Assembly: GCA_033065855.1 (NCBI GenBank)
Contig: JAVXUO010002842.1
Coordinates: forward strand, 1 to 64,000
From: Escallonia rubra
Taxonomy: Eukaryota > Streptophyta > Magnoliopsida > Escalloniales > Escalloniaceae
Length of the DNA stretch: 64,000 nucleotides
Direction of reading: 5' to 3'
The translations under genes were made by a program, and so were the position numbers. Below are positions 10,555 to 21,676 of the stretch, piece by piece. Position 1 is the stretch's first letter, and every line of letters starts with the position of its first letter. The notes below the pieces were generated by a model. That model saw nothing but the letters and a program-made list of their open reading frames with translations, did not search any database and was not told the origin of the DNA.

Positions 10555-11710
10555 GCCAGAAAAATTACCAAACCCCGATGAGCGGTAAATTGCCGAAATG
10601 CCCCCGGGGGTTCATTATCACCCTAACGCCCCCAAATCAGCTTCAACACAACCTTTCAGGTGTTTTACTTACATTTATGGACTAAAAAGTCGTTTGAAAA
10701 ACTTAACATTGTAGAATTACCAAAATACCCCTCTCGGGGTGGCAAATTACCAAAATGCCCCCTGGTATCGGAAAATCTCAAAAGTGCATTGAAATGTTAT
10801 TTTAAGCTTCCTGAATTCATTCTTGATCTAAAACGTATTTTTCGGGATTTTTCGCCCAAAAGTCCCGAACCGGTGTCCGGATCGAGCGCTTAAAAGTCCG
10901 TTCGGGCAAAAAAATAGCTAACGACTTCGAAATGGCGCAAATTCCTGGGAAATGGAACTTCCCAACATCCTAGGGTTCTCATAAAAATTTCAAGCAAAAT
11001 CGCGCTTGCTTGATATTTTAAATTACACTGCAAAGTTACAAGGTTCTCCGTATCAGTTGAGCCATTTCCAGACTTTGGAAACATCTGAGAACAATTTTAA
11101 AATAAATTTTTGGGTGTCTTACACCCCTTCTCGAACTAAAGGCCATTCGGAAAATTTTGCCAGAAAAATTACCAACATACCCTCGAGGAGCGACAAATTA
11201 CCGAAATGCCCCCGGGGGTTCATTATCACCCTAACGCCCCCAAATCAGCTTCAACACAACCTTTCAGGTGTTTTACTTACATTTATGGACTAAAAAATCG
11301 TTTGAAAAACTTAACATTGTAGAATTACCAAACTACCCCTATCAGGGTGACAAATTACCAAAATCCCGCCTGGCATCGAAAAATCTCAAAAGTGCTTTGA
11401 AATGCTATTTTAAGATTCCTGAATTTATTCTTAATCCAAAAAGTATTTTTGGGGATTTTTCGCCTAAAAATCCCGAACCGGTGTCCGGATCGAGCGCTAA
11501 AAAGCCCGTTCGGCCAAACAAATAGCTAACAACTTCGAAATGGCACAAATTCCTGGGAAATAGAACTTCCCAACATCCTAGGATTCTCATAAAAGTTTCG
11601 CGTGAAATCGCGCTTGCTTGATATTTTAAATTATACTGCAAAATTACAAGGTTCCCCGTATCAGTTGACCCCTTTTCAGTCTTTAGAAAAATCTGAAATT
11701 GTTCCCTGAT
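10555..11710. repeat. 604 bp tandem duplication of LTR-like sequence
   Basis: A unit beginning GCCAGAAAAATTACC occurs at 10555 and again at 11159. Shared landmarks include CCGAAATGCCCCCGGGGGTT, CCTTTCAGGTGTTTTACTTA, CCCGAACCGGTGTCCGGATC and TTCCCAACATCCTAGG. The motif style (ACCGAAATGCCCC) is that of large Gypsy LTRs elsewhere in the window (33130, 47160). The two copies are close but carry scattered differences. Two parallel short reading frames in each copy are not convincing genes. Confidence 0.85.
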
Positions 11711-12465
11711 ATAGATCTTTTAAAAATAACTAGGGTCTCTTTTTTGTACTTTGGCAAAATCTAGTTCTAGCTATTTTTTATAAATTCGTGAAAAATCCAA
11801 ATTTTTACGCCCTAAAAAATCGCTATTTTGGAATCTATAAATGTAATACCCTGATTTGTATAAACCTAATTTTGACGCCCTAAAAAACTGCTCATCCGAT
11901 CTCCGATTGAACTGATTTTTGTTTCGTTCCATTTGTATTTTTGTTATCTTCGATTTGAGTCTACAATGACTATTTTTGGATTTCGAATGAATATTCGCTA
12001 ATAAACACTAGTTCAATCCCTAATTTCAAACTCTCAAAAAACACGAATTTTAGACTATGGTAAGAACAATTTAAGCATAACACAATTTAAACAATCCATT
12101 GGTAAGAATAATTTGAAATTAACATTGAATTATAAGAAAATTCAAAATACTTACTTGTTTTAACTTGATATATTTAAAGAAAAATCCACCGATCTTCTAG
12201 CAGTTATTCACCAATCTTCTAGCGTGAAAGTTTTTTGTTTGTATTGTTGTGGAGATTATGTAGGTGAGATATGGAGTATGAAGAGAGTTGGTAAAGATGA
12301 TGGAGAGTGGAGGAAAGGGTTCGGGGAGAAGGGCTTATAAAGAGAGAAAAGTGAGGGAGAGAGAAGAAAGAAGAGAGAGAAATATGGAAAAAGGACAAGG
12401 GGGCATCACGGGGGGGAAAGGACACCACGTGGCAGGGGGGAGGACACCACGTGGCTGGGGGGGGG
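11711..12465. other. AT-rich LTR-like remnant, then purine-rich tract
   Basis: 11711-12210 is AT-rich with LTR-like words (CCCTAAAAAATCGC, GTAATACCCTGATTTG). 12290-12465 is almost entirely A/G with poly-G runs and two copies of GACACCACGTGGC (12421 and 12443). No gene is supported: the long minus-strand frames here are proline-rich readings of the purine tract. Confidence 0.5.
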
Positions 12466-12835
12466 ACCGCAACAAAGTGTTGCGGTTTGGGCGGGGGGGA
12501 CCGCAACAAATTGTTGCGGTTTGGGCAGGGGGGACCGCAATGGCCACGTGGCAGGCAGGGGGAGGGGGGGGGGGAGAACCGCAGCACTTTGTTGCGGTTT
12601 GGGGTAAAGGACAACCGCAACAGTGTGTTGCGGTTGGGGGGTGGGGGCCACAAAAAGTAGGAATAAAAGAAAAACAAAGGGAATGATACCAACCGCAACA
12701 AAATGTTACGGTTAGGGGGGTGGGGGCCACGAAGAAAAGAAAAAAAAATGGAATGATAACTAACCGCAACACTTTGTTGCGGTTGCCGGGGGGGGGTTGG
12801 AAGAAGAAAACCAACCGCAACAAAGTGTTGCGGTT
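12466..12835. repeat. Cluster of seven 21-23 bp palindromes with AACCGCAACA arms
   Basis: Near-perfect hairpins with 9-10 bp arms lie at 12466-12486, 12500-12520, 12577-12599, 12613-12635, 12691-12713, 12762-12784 and 12813-12835; one half-site is at 12534-12540. The common form is AACCGCAACA, a three-base centre, TGTTGCGGTT. Centres vary (AAG, CTT, GTG, AAA, or AAATT overlap). AAG and CTT centres are the same sequence read on opposite strands, so units occur in both orientations. Spacers are G-rich runs of 6-13 G. The arrangement could be CACTA-type subterminal repeats, but no CACTA terminus is seen nearby. Confidence 0.9.
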
Positions 12836-12873
12836 GGGTGGATATTATCTACCGGTTGCTGTGGATCGGCCCC

Positions 12874-12896
12874 TATATATATATATATATATTATG
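12874..12896. repeat. (TA)n microsatellite
   Basis: About ten TA units between the palindrome cluster and the plant mobile domain pseudogene. Confidence 0.9.
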
Positions 12897-12977
12897 CATG
12901 AGCTAGCGTTGGTAATTTGCAGCGTTTGATAAAAACTTTCAAACTTGACGTTTTTTTATAATTTCAGTCGCAAAAAA

Positions 12978-14418
12978 ATGAACTTTAATCCTGGACCAGA
13001 AGATCCCTCCGTATTATACGACAAAGAAAATCGTATTAGTACGTCTATCTGGAATGGACAATTAAGATACTTATTTTTTGCTTATTTTCTTATTCTCACG
13101 AACATTGTATACCGTTTGCTTTGTTTAAATTTTATTTATTAATTCGTAGGAAAGAGCACCCCTCATCATTGTAGAAGTATCCGAACAATTCGGAACCTGG
13201 CAATTGAACAAATTCCAGAAAAAATTGCTTTGTGGAATTGGGTTTGGGGTCTTTACGCATGGGAATATCTTTTAACAAATTGACCGAAACTTAATAGGTG
13301 GCCTTGTTGAAAGGTGGAGAAGTGAAACTAATACGTTTCACTTCCCTCTTGGAGAGATGCCAATAACCTTAGAAGATGTAGGGTTCATCTTAGAGTTACC
13401 GGTGACGGGGCGGCCTGTAATTGCTCCTCCGTTGAAAGTATCAAATAAGAGAGCTGTTAGAGACTTCTTTACTTCGATACCCGAGAGTGAATTTAGCACT
13501 GGTGGGATAAAGTTGAGGTGGTTGCTAGATACCTACAAGGTTCCGCCAGAAAACTACACGGGGAAGATGCTTGTGCTGCACACAAAGGCCTTCCTGCGGT
13601 GGGTGATGGGGGCAATTCTATTCCCAACAACGTCGAAGAATACGGTTCAAACCGAATATTTAGCATCGTTCAGTAACCTGCAAGAGGTTGGGGAGTATGC
13701 CTGGGGTGCAGTAACTATTACATACTTGCATCGAGCATTGTACAAGGCAACGAGGCCCGACTCCAAAGCTATATGTGCATGTCTCTCACTGTTGCAGGTA
13801 TATCATATAACTCTTTGTAATTACGTTTTCGATATCTTTTTATTAGTCGGTACACAATAAATTTTGACGATACGAGCCTAATTTGTCTTTGTTCTCAGGT
13901 GTGGTCTTATGAACACACTATTACTGGTGCACCCAACCGTATGAAGGGAACCGATAATGTGTGGCCTTGGTTGTGCTCTTGGGAGTACAGCCGGATGGAG
14001 AGCCACTACCCGAGGAGAGATGAACCCCATCACAACATTACATTCTATCAGGGGGAGTTCGACTCGCTATCTCCGGGCCAAAATACGTTGGGCACCGTAC
14101 AAACGTTTGGAGTGACGGGTGGCAGAGTCGTTCATCTTCACGCTCTCTGGGTTGCAACGCACACCACTGGTCCACTTCGAGATCGCGGAGTGGAAACTAC
14201 CAGATCGCGTAATGTCCCATTTTGAATGCATGTAGGGGTTGCCAGCCGATGCCCCAGATGTGAGGGTTAACAGGAACCCACCGGGTGTCCCATAGTTTGG
14301 CAAGGTGAATGCGTACGAATTGTTAACCGACGAAATTGAACTTTGGGGTTCTTGGCAAGACACGCTGGCGGCCATTGTGTCAGAGCCTGACCCCGTGTTG
14401 AAGCGTAATTCTAAGTAG
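12978..14418 (+). pseudogene. Plant mobile domain (MAIN/MAIL-like) pseudogene
   Basis: The first piece (ATG 12978) reads MNFNPGPEDPSVLYDKENRI, followed after a gap by a frame from 13150 (ERAPLIIVEVSEQFGTWQLN) into MPITLEDVGFILELPVTGRP (13357), LRWLLDTYK, and YLHRALYKAT, the core of the plant mobile domain (aminotransferase-like family). A clean intron is visible: GTATAT at 13798 to CTCAG at 13898, joining ...LLQ to VWSYEHT, a family-typical junction. The chain continues as GTDNVWPWLCSWEYSRMESH. Defects: an in-frame TAA at 13273-13275, no good splice donor after the first piece, and loss of frame near 14200 (later homology LTDEIELWGSWQDTL lies in another frame, ending 14418). Family members act in meristem and silencing pathways or ride on transposons. 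Confidence 0.75.
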
Positions 14419-14495
14419 CTAAAAACACCAAAACAATTTTAAGTGTTGATGTCTAATATTTCTGCTACGCCGTCCGCTACATAGTCTAGCGGACG
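14411..14495 (+). repeat. Copy 1 of an 80 bp repeat with a palindrome
   Basis: AAAAACACCAAAACAATTTT then AAGTGTTGATGTCTAAT, TTTCTGCTACGCC and a palindrome at 14471-14495 (arms CGTCCGCTA / TAGCGGACG, 7 bp loop). Copy 2 is at 21375-21446 in the same orientation. It starts at the tail of the plant mobile domain pseudogene. Confidence 0.85.
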
Positions 14496-14547
14496 GCCAA
14501 AACACTAAAAAAACTCTAAGGCTCCGATTGGCAAACGGAATTGGAAT

Positions 14548-14850
14548 TGAATAGAATTTGTAATTCCATTGATTGGTTAGTACAAAAAATTAGATTAAGA
14601 ATTGAAATTGATAAAGTAAAAAAACACGATGTAAATATGCAAAACGAGAGTTTCATACCCAATAGCACTACCCGCTCGCTCCCCGCCAAATGGAATAGAA
14701 TTTGTAATTCCATTGATTGGTTAGTACAGAAAATTAGATTAAAAGAATTGAAATTGCTAAAGTAAAAAAACATGATGTAAGTATGCAAAATGGGAGTTCA
14801 TATTTGTCTTACTAAATCATACCCAACAACACTTCCCGCTCGTGCCCTGC
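14548..14850. repeat. 146 bp tandem duplication
   Basis: GAATAGAATTTGTAATTCC starts units at 14548 and 14694. Both contain TTGATTGGTTAGTACA and AAAGTAAAAAAACA. Local duplication in AT-rich sequence with no coding content. Confidence 0.85.
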
Positions 14851-15185
14851 CCCGCCCCTGAGAACAGAAGAAAACGAAAAAATAAATAAAGTACACACAT
14901 GATGACTTACATACAAAATGAAAAAATGCAACTAATTCATAAGCAAACTTGAATTTGCAACCTAACAGTTAAATATTAGAACTTTAATGCTATGCTAGTA
15001 CTTGATAACAAGAAAATGTTCTCAAAGATAGAAATGTGCTTAGACTTAACAAAATAAAGTGGCTCTTAATCGTAACAAGTGCATGATTAACAAGTTAGAT
15101 CTCTACTAGTAAATAAGATAATAACTCCTGAAAAACTAAGCTTGAAAATAATGCAAAGTTCATAGGTCCTTGTTGGCTCCATATT
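14851..15185. other. AT-rich spacer
   Basis: No gene or repeat recognised. Confidence 0.4.
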
Positions 15186-16134
15186 TTAAGTTTTATGGGT
15201 GCTGATTTGCATCATTAACCATGGCTTCCTCAAGTGAAATGGAAGGGAGATGAATGACTGAAACTTCCTCGCATTGCCAGTTAGCACGTCATAAGCTTTG
15301 AGCAACTCAAGTTGATCCAAATCTGTCACCTCTGTTAACTTCTCATAATTGAAATCCGCACTTGTAATTGTAGCTTCTGAGGCACATACCTTGTCAAGTG
15401 GCACTAGCCATTGAAGTAACAGTTGTAGCAAGTGTATCACTAGTATGAATTCTCTTTTTCGACGGTTGTGACTTAGTTATAGATGTTGCCTTTTGACGAT
15501 TCGTGTTATCAAGATCTTCACTAGCCTCCTCTACATTGGAATTAGATGCCAGCTCATTGTAACCTTCAACACCAGTCTCAGCTCATTCCCCTGTTGCTCG
15601 ATCTTGTCCACATATAGCTGATAAATCTTCCCAATTCTCAATTACATTTCTTCTATATGGCTCTGCATCGGGATGATCCTAGAAAAAGTAAATATAGAAC
15701 TATATAAGTAACGTTCCAATTGTTTAAAAAATAAGAGAGATTAATATGCTTTTTACTTGGACATACGCGTTCCAAGCAGCTTCACTGTAAACGCTAATTT
15801 TATTGGAATAACAATCCCATGAAAAGCCACTTTGGGTCAACAACTTAGACACTACCTCATAATGCTTGTCCCATGTCTTCAGATGACCAACAATATTCTC
15901 TTTTGTAACTTTCACGTTACATTGATCACTTATTGCATCAATCACAATATTGTACGCACTTGGTTTCCATCCATTAGGAACTGTGTTCCCAATATTAAGT
16001 CGGTATGGTAAGACATCATTGAGAAAGCGGTCGATTTCCACAGTCCATCTAAGGTATGATTTTGTCTTCGAATCACCAACATTCTCTCTTTTATTAGAAA
16101 GACTAACTTGCGAGGCATTGCTATCGGTACTCAT
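15186..16134 (-). pseudogene. Myb/SANT-like domain protein gene (two exons, probably broken)
   Basis: Exon 1 (16134-15757, 126 aa) starts MSTDSNASQVSLSNK and carries a Myb/SANT-like domain: YLRWTVEIDRFLNDVL, NGWKPSAYNIVIDAI, VTKENIVGHLKTWDKHYEVV, LLTQSGFSWD. A donor (CAA|GTAAAA at 15756) and acceptor (TTTCTAG, ending 15679) join AYVQ to DHPDAEPYR, exactly the junction expected in this family (…Y-x-x-x-H-P-x-A-x-x-Y-R). After RATGE an in-frame TGA occurs at about 15588, while the same frame continues with plausible coding sequence (YNELASNSNVEEASEDLDNT). A last open run is 15440-15186. Such proteins are often partners of Harbinger transposases or plant nuclear proteins. The in-frame TGA suggests a pseudogene unless it is a natural end. 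Confidence 0.7.
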
Positions 16135-17118
16135 CTATTTACAAACAAAAAAATCAATAATAAGAAGAACTATTTCAATTAGAAAATTAAGAAGAAGAGC
16201 AATAACCGAAACAGTAATAAGATGTAAATGGTCCGTATGGAAAGATGGATATAATAGGCAAGCACAAAGGGAAATATTCCCCGCAAATTGTGAACATTTG
16301 AAAATTAAAAAAATATGTAGTCTTAGCTTCCTTAACTTTTGACAGTTACGAACATTAACGTTCCTAGCAAATTCTAAGCCAAGATCAAAGAAGTGTTTCC
16401 CAAAATATGTGCAATATTATCTTCCCTTAACTTTTGACAATTACCAACAATATGCCTAGCATATTTTTTGCAACGACCAAAGAGTTGTTTCCCAAATTAC
16501 AAGCTATAAATCAATGTAAAGACAACAGCTGTCCATATGAATGTAGGGACCCATCTGCACTGCTACTATAGATATATTCCAAACTAATTGATTTCCTGTA
16601 ACCGTAAGGAATGCCTGCAATTGACAACAAGCATAAAAGTAGAAACCTAACACTTACATGTGTGTTAGCTTAGCTATTTGATGTAGCCGTAACGAAAGCC
16701 TGCAATTGACAACAAGCTTCTCGTAGCAATTCTCTATACGAATGTTAGCTTAGCTATTTGCTGGATCTACTGACTCTAGTAGTCTCATTATGTGGTAATG
16801 TTTGAATGTATTGATAGGAAGTTATAGTAGAAAAGCTTGGAAAGGGATTTCAAGTAAGGGTGGCACGCAAGAAAGGGCAAGATTTGCTAGTGTTGATATC
16901 CGAGGCCTTTGACTAATGTAGAAACCTAACACTTACATGTGTGTGTCACCTATAACAGTAGTTTGGCTGGCTTTGACAATAAAGCCACCAGTCTCAAGTA
17001 TTTGTTCACTGTCTGTTGAGCACATAAAGAGAACTTTTGTGTGGAAACTTGCAAAGCAAAAATAGAATCTGAAGTAAGTTAAACAATCAGTGCTCAAGGA
17101 AACTTGAGCAATCTGGGG
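16135..17118. other. AT-rich intergenic sequence with short repeats
   Basis: A word CCGTAACGAAAGCCTGCAAT / CCGTAAGGAATGCCTGCAAT occurs twice (about 16602 and 16687), each followed by TTGACAACAAGC. ACCTAACACTTACATGTGTG occurs at 16647 and 16925. No gene is recognised. Confidence 0.5.
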
Positions 17119-20100
17119 TTAATTGTCACGACCCGAACCCACGTGTAGGCCCGCGAGCTTGGCACGTGACCGGCCGCAGACTCAGAAGACTCCAACCAAG
17201 GGCTCTGCTAGGCCTTACTCGCTAAAACAACATACAATCTGCAGCGGAATTTAAAACTTCTACAAACCTTAATTACATTTTCATATCCTTCTTTGAATAC
17301 AACACTCATGCTACAATTCCTCATAACTCTAATTTATCAATAACTAAAACTAAACCAACAATCTAAAAACTTAGCGACTTATTTATTCTATGCAGTCTCC
17401 AGAGCTCCACGCCATATTGTCCTTCTTATGCTCCTCAACATCACCTTACTTTCAACCTGAAATGATAAGTAAGGGATGAGCTTCCACAAGCTCAGTAAGT
17501 AACCAATGATTCAACCAGGTGGACCATGGCATGCCAGAAAATAATTCATTTTAAATCATAGCAACATTTGAATCTGAAATAATAAAGTAATCATCCGGTA
17601 AATGAAATATAGTACATGAAACAAAACTGAGGTATATAATCATTAGCACAAACTCAAGAAAACCAGTTCAATCTCAACATCAGTTCAGACGATATGCTGC
17701 GGTCAGCGTACGAGCCCCCCTGACTAGGGCCCGAAATCCCTCCTACACCCGGGATAAAATTTGTGGACGCATGGGCGAACCACCAGCCACAGTACTGTGC
17801 ATCAACGTATGAGCCCCGTTGACCAGGGCCCGAAATCCAACTTTCCCCCGTGGATATGGGGCACAGCAATCGAATAAACAAAAAGACCTTTTGGTTCCTC
17901 GTAAACACAATCACTCATCAATTGATGTCAAACCATTCACACGCCCATTTTGATAGTTTTCAAGCTCTTCAAAATTCACAAAATTTCAAGTACCAAAACA
18001 TCTCACTTGCACTGATTATTTCAAATCCAAGTTCCATTTCAGTTTCTAGGCAAAACATCATTTACATGCTGGTCCGGTTTTTCTTTGACGAGAATAAAAC
18101 ACTAAAACCTTTTTGGTAATTTAAGCTAGAGCAGTTAAACGTACTTAAAACGGTCAATACTAATAAACAACATATTTTTAACAGTAGATAAACATATACG
18201 TTGCATATAAAAATACTAGTTGAATCAAGGGTCACTTACTTGTCCCTGACACATTCCCCACGTCAAAATCTCCGGAGCGACGATCATGCTGTAACATCCG
18301 GTTCAAAGAACCTTCAATGCCATTCTTTTTATCTTCATGTTCCCAGCTTTACTACATCCCAAAGCATCGTCAATCACGACACAACATTCCCGTTGAACAT
18401 GTCTTCAAGCAAATTCAATGTCGCAGTCAACTGCCCAACCTTTACATGCCCGTCCAATATCGTGCCCAGTTCACCCTGTCATTCTTGGCATTTAATCGCC
18501 GTTGCCGAACATCCATTAATTCACCGCTAACAATTTCCTTTTATATATTCTCATAGCCTATGCGACTCCCTGTCCAAAAACACATACATGCATAGGGTAC
18601 ACCTTCGCAAGCATACGGTACACTTGCACCATGTACACACAATATCTCCATACACGTCCAACAACAATCACACCTGTCCAGGCTCACATACTGAAATACC
18701 CGCCACCGCACGCAAACAAACCTACCACAGTCACCCTAAGCACCACCATTAAAAATCACACATACGTAAACCACGACACCTAGTATACACACATAGCCGC
18801 TCAACACCCAATTAATGGACACCCGCCAAAGTCATACATTCACCATTCACCTCAATCCATTCTAGCCACCACAAGCATTGTTGCTAAACCATCACTGCGT
18901 AGTCACCATCACACAAGCACACCACCAACCCATTTCCTAATTTTATACAGAGTGCCACTCATTTCTTTAGTCCTAACTCATCAAACCAATAGTATTAAGT
19001 GCTACCGCCGCCGCAAACACCACCACAGTTACATCCAGTCCAGCCACCACAAGCACCATAATTAAACCACCATTATAACCACAACAATATCGCAATCCTA
19101 CCACCGAAATCCGTTCATTTTCCATACCGCCAAAACCTAATACACCGGTTGTATATTCACACACTGCCCATGGTCATAGATCCCAGCGGCGACGATAATC
19201 GGCCTGGCCCCGCCAACACGGAAACGATCTAGATCTGTGGCGGCGCCGGAGTTCATTGTAGGTGAAGGGCTGCCGTGATCTGGGAAAAAGCATTGGCTGA
19301 CGAATTGGGCTGCCGGCAACAGCAATCGCACGACAGCTTGTAGGGGCAGCGGAACCTTAGCAGCGGTGCGATGGCTACGGTGCGGTGGTCACGGAGGCTC
19401 AGTTGAAGGGCAGCTGTGACGAGGAAGAGGAGTTGGCCGGCGATAGGGTTGCCGGTGACAGCGCATGCGGCCGAAAGTCGAGGAGACCGGAGATGGCACC
19501 GGTGATGACGATCCACCACGGCTTGGTGGTGGTTGACGCTACCTTCATGGAGGCGTGAAGGCGCCGGCAATAGAGTTGACGGAACAGGGCAACGGCAGCG
19601 ATGGGCGGTGACAGGAGGTGCCGGTTGCTGTGTTCAGTGCCGTTCGCCGTTTGTAGAGGCGCTGGACGGTGGAGGGGGATTTATTGGACGTTGTGGCGAT
19701 GGAGGCTGATGGCATAGCGTTACGGTAGTCCAGGCGTCTGGCCGGAGTTGCTATCCGGTGACCGCGGTGTGGCCGGAAATGGGGGCTGCCCACATCTGTA
19801 GAGACGCCGCCCTTTCTAGGGCCGGCTGTCCTTCTCTTTCTCTCTTCCTGGCTTCTTTCTTTCTTTCTTCTTCTTTTTTTTTTCTATTTTCTTTTGTCTA
19901 GCTTATTTACAAAAATGCTTTCCTTTTTTTTTTTTCCTTCCAATCTTTTCCAAAATCTACTACTTTTCTTTATGCCCAAATCACCCTCTGCCATTTCAAA
20001 ATCCTACACAATTTTTTTTTTTTTTTAAATTGTTCAAACCAAACGTTGCTAAGAGCTAAAAGAACATCACTCATAAAATTATCGCTAAAGTAATATTTAC

Positions 20101-20133
20101 GGGGTAAACCTAGGTTCGGGGCATCACATTAAT
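17119..20133 (-). mobile_element. Solo LTR of a Ty3/Gypsy element with TTAAT target duplication
   Basis: The LTR occupies 17124-20128: plus-strand start TGTCACGACCCGAACCC, end GGTTCGGGGCATCACA. It is flanked by perfect 5 bp duplications TTAAT at 17119-17123 and 20129-20133. Orientation is taken as minus because the equivalent end at 54894 (GGTTCGGGTCGTGA) is followed by a primer site. Internal landmarks (AGTAAGGGATGAGCTT, the paired GGGCCCGAAATCC blocks at 17727 and 17826) recur in the LTRs at 48480-48640 and 54120-54270. 19190-19800 is markedly GC-rich. There is no internal coding region, so it arose by LTR-LTR recombination. The intact duplication suggests only moderate age. Confidence 0.85.
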
Positions 20134-21374
20134 ACTATACTGTTGTAGCAACACAAATCGAAAACTAGGAAACGAGGACTGCTAGCAAAAGCTATTGGTA
20201 ATAATGGCTTAAGGAGTGTTCATTCATCCCAGTCAGTTCAAGTAGATTCCGCGTTGCTTGTTTCTTCATTACTTTCCCATATACCCCTCTTCCTAATTTC
20301 ATTGCTCTCTCCATTTCCACTAAATTTCCACCGCCACCGCCACCATTCCTCTTCACTCCTCTCATGAACACCTTCAAAATCCTCTCATCGCTGTCAACAG
20401 CATCCATGAAACTATCCACCACCGCCTCCATCGCGGGAATTCGCCTCCCCTACCTCCTAATTAATTTATATGTCTCAAACAATTCGGAATACGCCCCCCA
20501 AAATGATGCTCTCAAGTATCCTTACCTTTTCCTCTCATCATCCACCTTCTCATACCTTCCTCCAACCGATATATCAAACCACCCAAATCAATTCCTCTTT
20601 CAATACCAATTTCAATTTCTCTCATATCTTGCTTCCAACACACTCCCTGCTCACTTATAAGGGGTTTTAAAAAAAAAGAGGATATTACTATGACAACTAG
20701 CCTCAACAACGGCTTACAAACCCCAATTAATTTGGCCGTAGCAAATTTGAGAGAATTTGCTCCGGCCACACAACCATTTTTGACCCAAGTTCAAAATCAA
20801 CATTAATGAAAAAATTAATCGAGACATAACAAAGCAAAATCAGAATAGATGTTTGACTAACCTAGATTGTCGTCGCCGCCGTAAAAAATAGTAGATCTTT
20901 ACCGTCGTGGCTTCCATCAAAACAGTAGATCGATGCCGCCGTCACCGTCAAAATACTAGATGGTAGCCGCCGCTGTCAGCATAGTACATTGCCGTTGCCA
21001 TGGCAAGGTTGAGTCCAAGAGAAGAGAGAAGGAAGATCGTAGCTGCGATGATGAAGTTGAATGAAAAAGAAGAGAGAAGGAAGAGATGAACTCAAATAAC
21101 GAACGTCAGGTAGAGGAGAGAGAGAAACAGTGACAAAACATATGGGTTGGAATTGCAAGTTTGAGGTTGGACCTTAAGAATTGAAGTGTGGGCCTTAAAG
21201 TGTGTTTTTAATTTCATGGTATTGGGTATGAATTGTAATTTTAATTCTAAATAAGTTGTCCAATCAACAAAATTATAATTCTTAAGGTCCAATTCCAAAA
21301 TCTAATTCAATTCCAAGGCTAATGTTGTGATCCAATTGGACCCTAAGTGTTGAAGTTTAATTCTTAGTGGCCAA
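20134..21374. other. Intergenic sequence with unrecognised minus-strand open runs
   Basis: Minus-strand frames at 20769-20512 and 20431-20192 (MEAVVDSFMDAVDSDERILK..., glycine-rich middle, ...KKQATRNLLELTGMNEHS) have coding-like composition but I do not recognise a family. They could be pieces of one host gene. 20870-21000 has repeated GCCGCCGTC/GTCGTCGCC words and 21000-21130 is GA-rich. Confidence 0.3.
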
Positions 21375-21446
21375 AAACACCAAAAAAAATCTAAGTGTTG
21401 ATGTCTAATGTTTCTGCTACGCCATCCGCTACATAGTGTAGCGGAC
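21375..21446 (+). repeat. Copy 2 of the 80 bp repeat with a palindrome
   Basis: CCAAAAACACCAAAAAAAAT, AAGTGTTGATGTCTAAT, TTTCTGCTACGCC, then a palindrome at 21425-21445 (arms TCCGCTACA / TGTAGCGGA, loop TAG). It matches copy 1 at 14411-14495 in the same orientation, 6.96 kb away. Confidence 0.85.
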
Positions 21447-21676
21447 AAAAAAAAAAAACCAAAAAGGAATTTAGTGTTATAATGTGATGTTTCTCGCTCA
21501 TAAAAGATTATTAAAAATATATATATACAAAACAATTACTACAAAAAAAAGTCCAATAGACTTGGTGGCTCATAAAAGATTATTACAAAAAACAAATTTA
21601 GATTAAAGGTCCACTACATCTTCTTCTTCCTCGTCTTCCGCATCATCTTCTTCCTCGTCTTGCAAACCCCCTGGAC

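Noticed and set aside
12219-12823. Overlapping long frames on both strands at the palindrome cluster
   Set aside because: They are proline- or glycine-rich readings of poly-G/C and GA tracts, open in several frames at once, with no domain.
13899-14225. A separate gene starting at the internal ATG near 13899
   Set aside because: It is the next exon of the plant mobile domain pseudogene, joined by a clear GT-AG intron (13798-13898).
18201-19793. Several frames within the solo LTR
   Set aside because: They lie in a GC-rich part of an LTR bounded by target duplications and show no domain.
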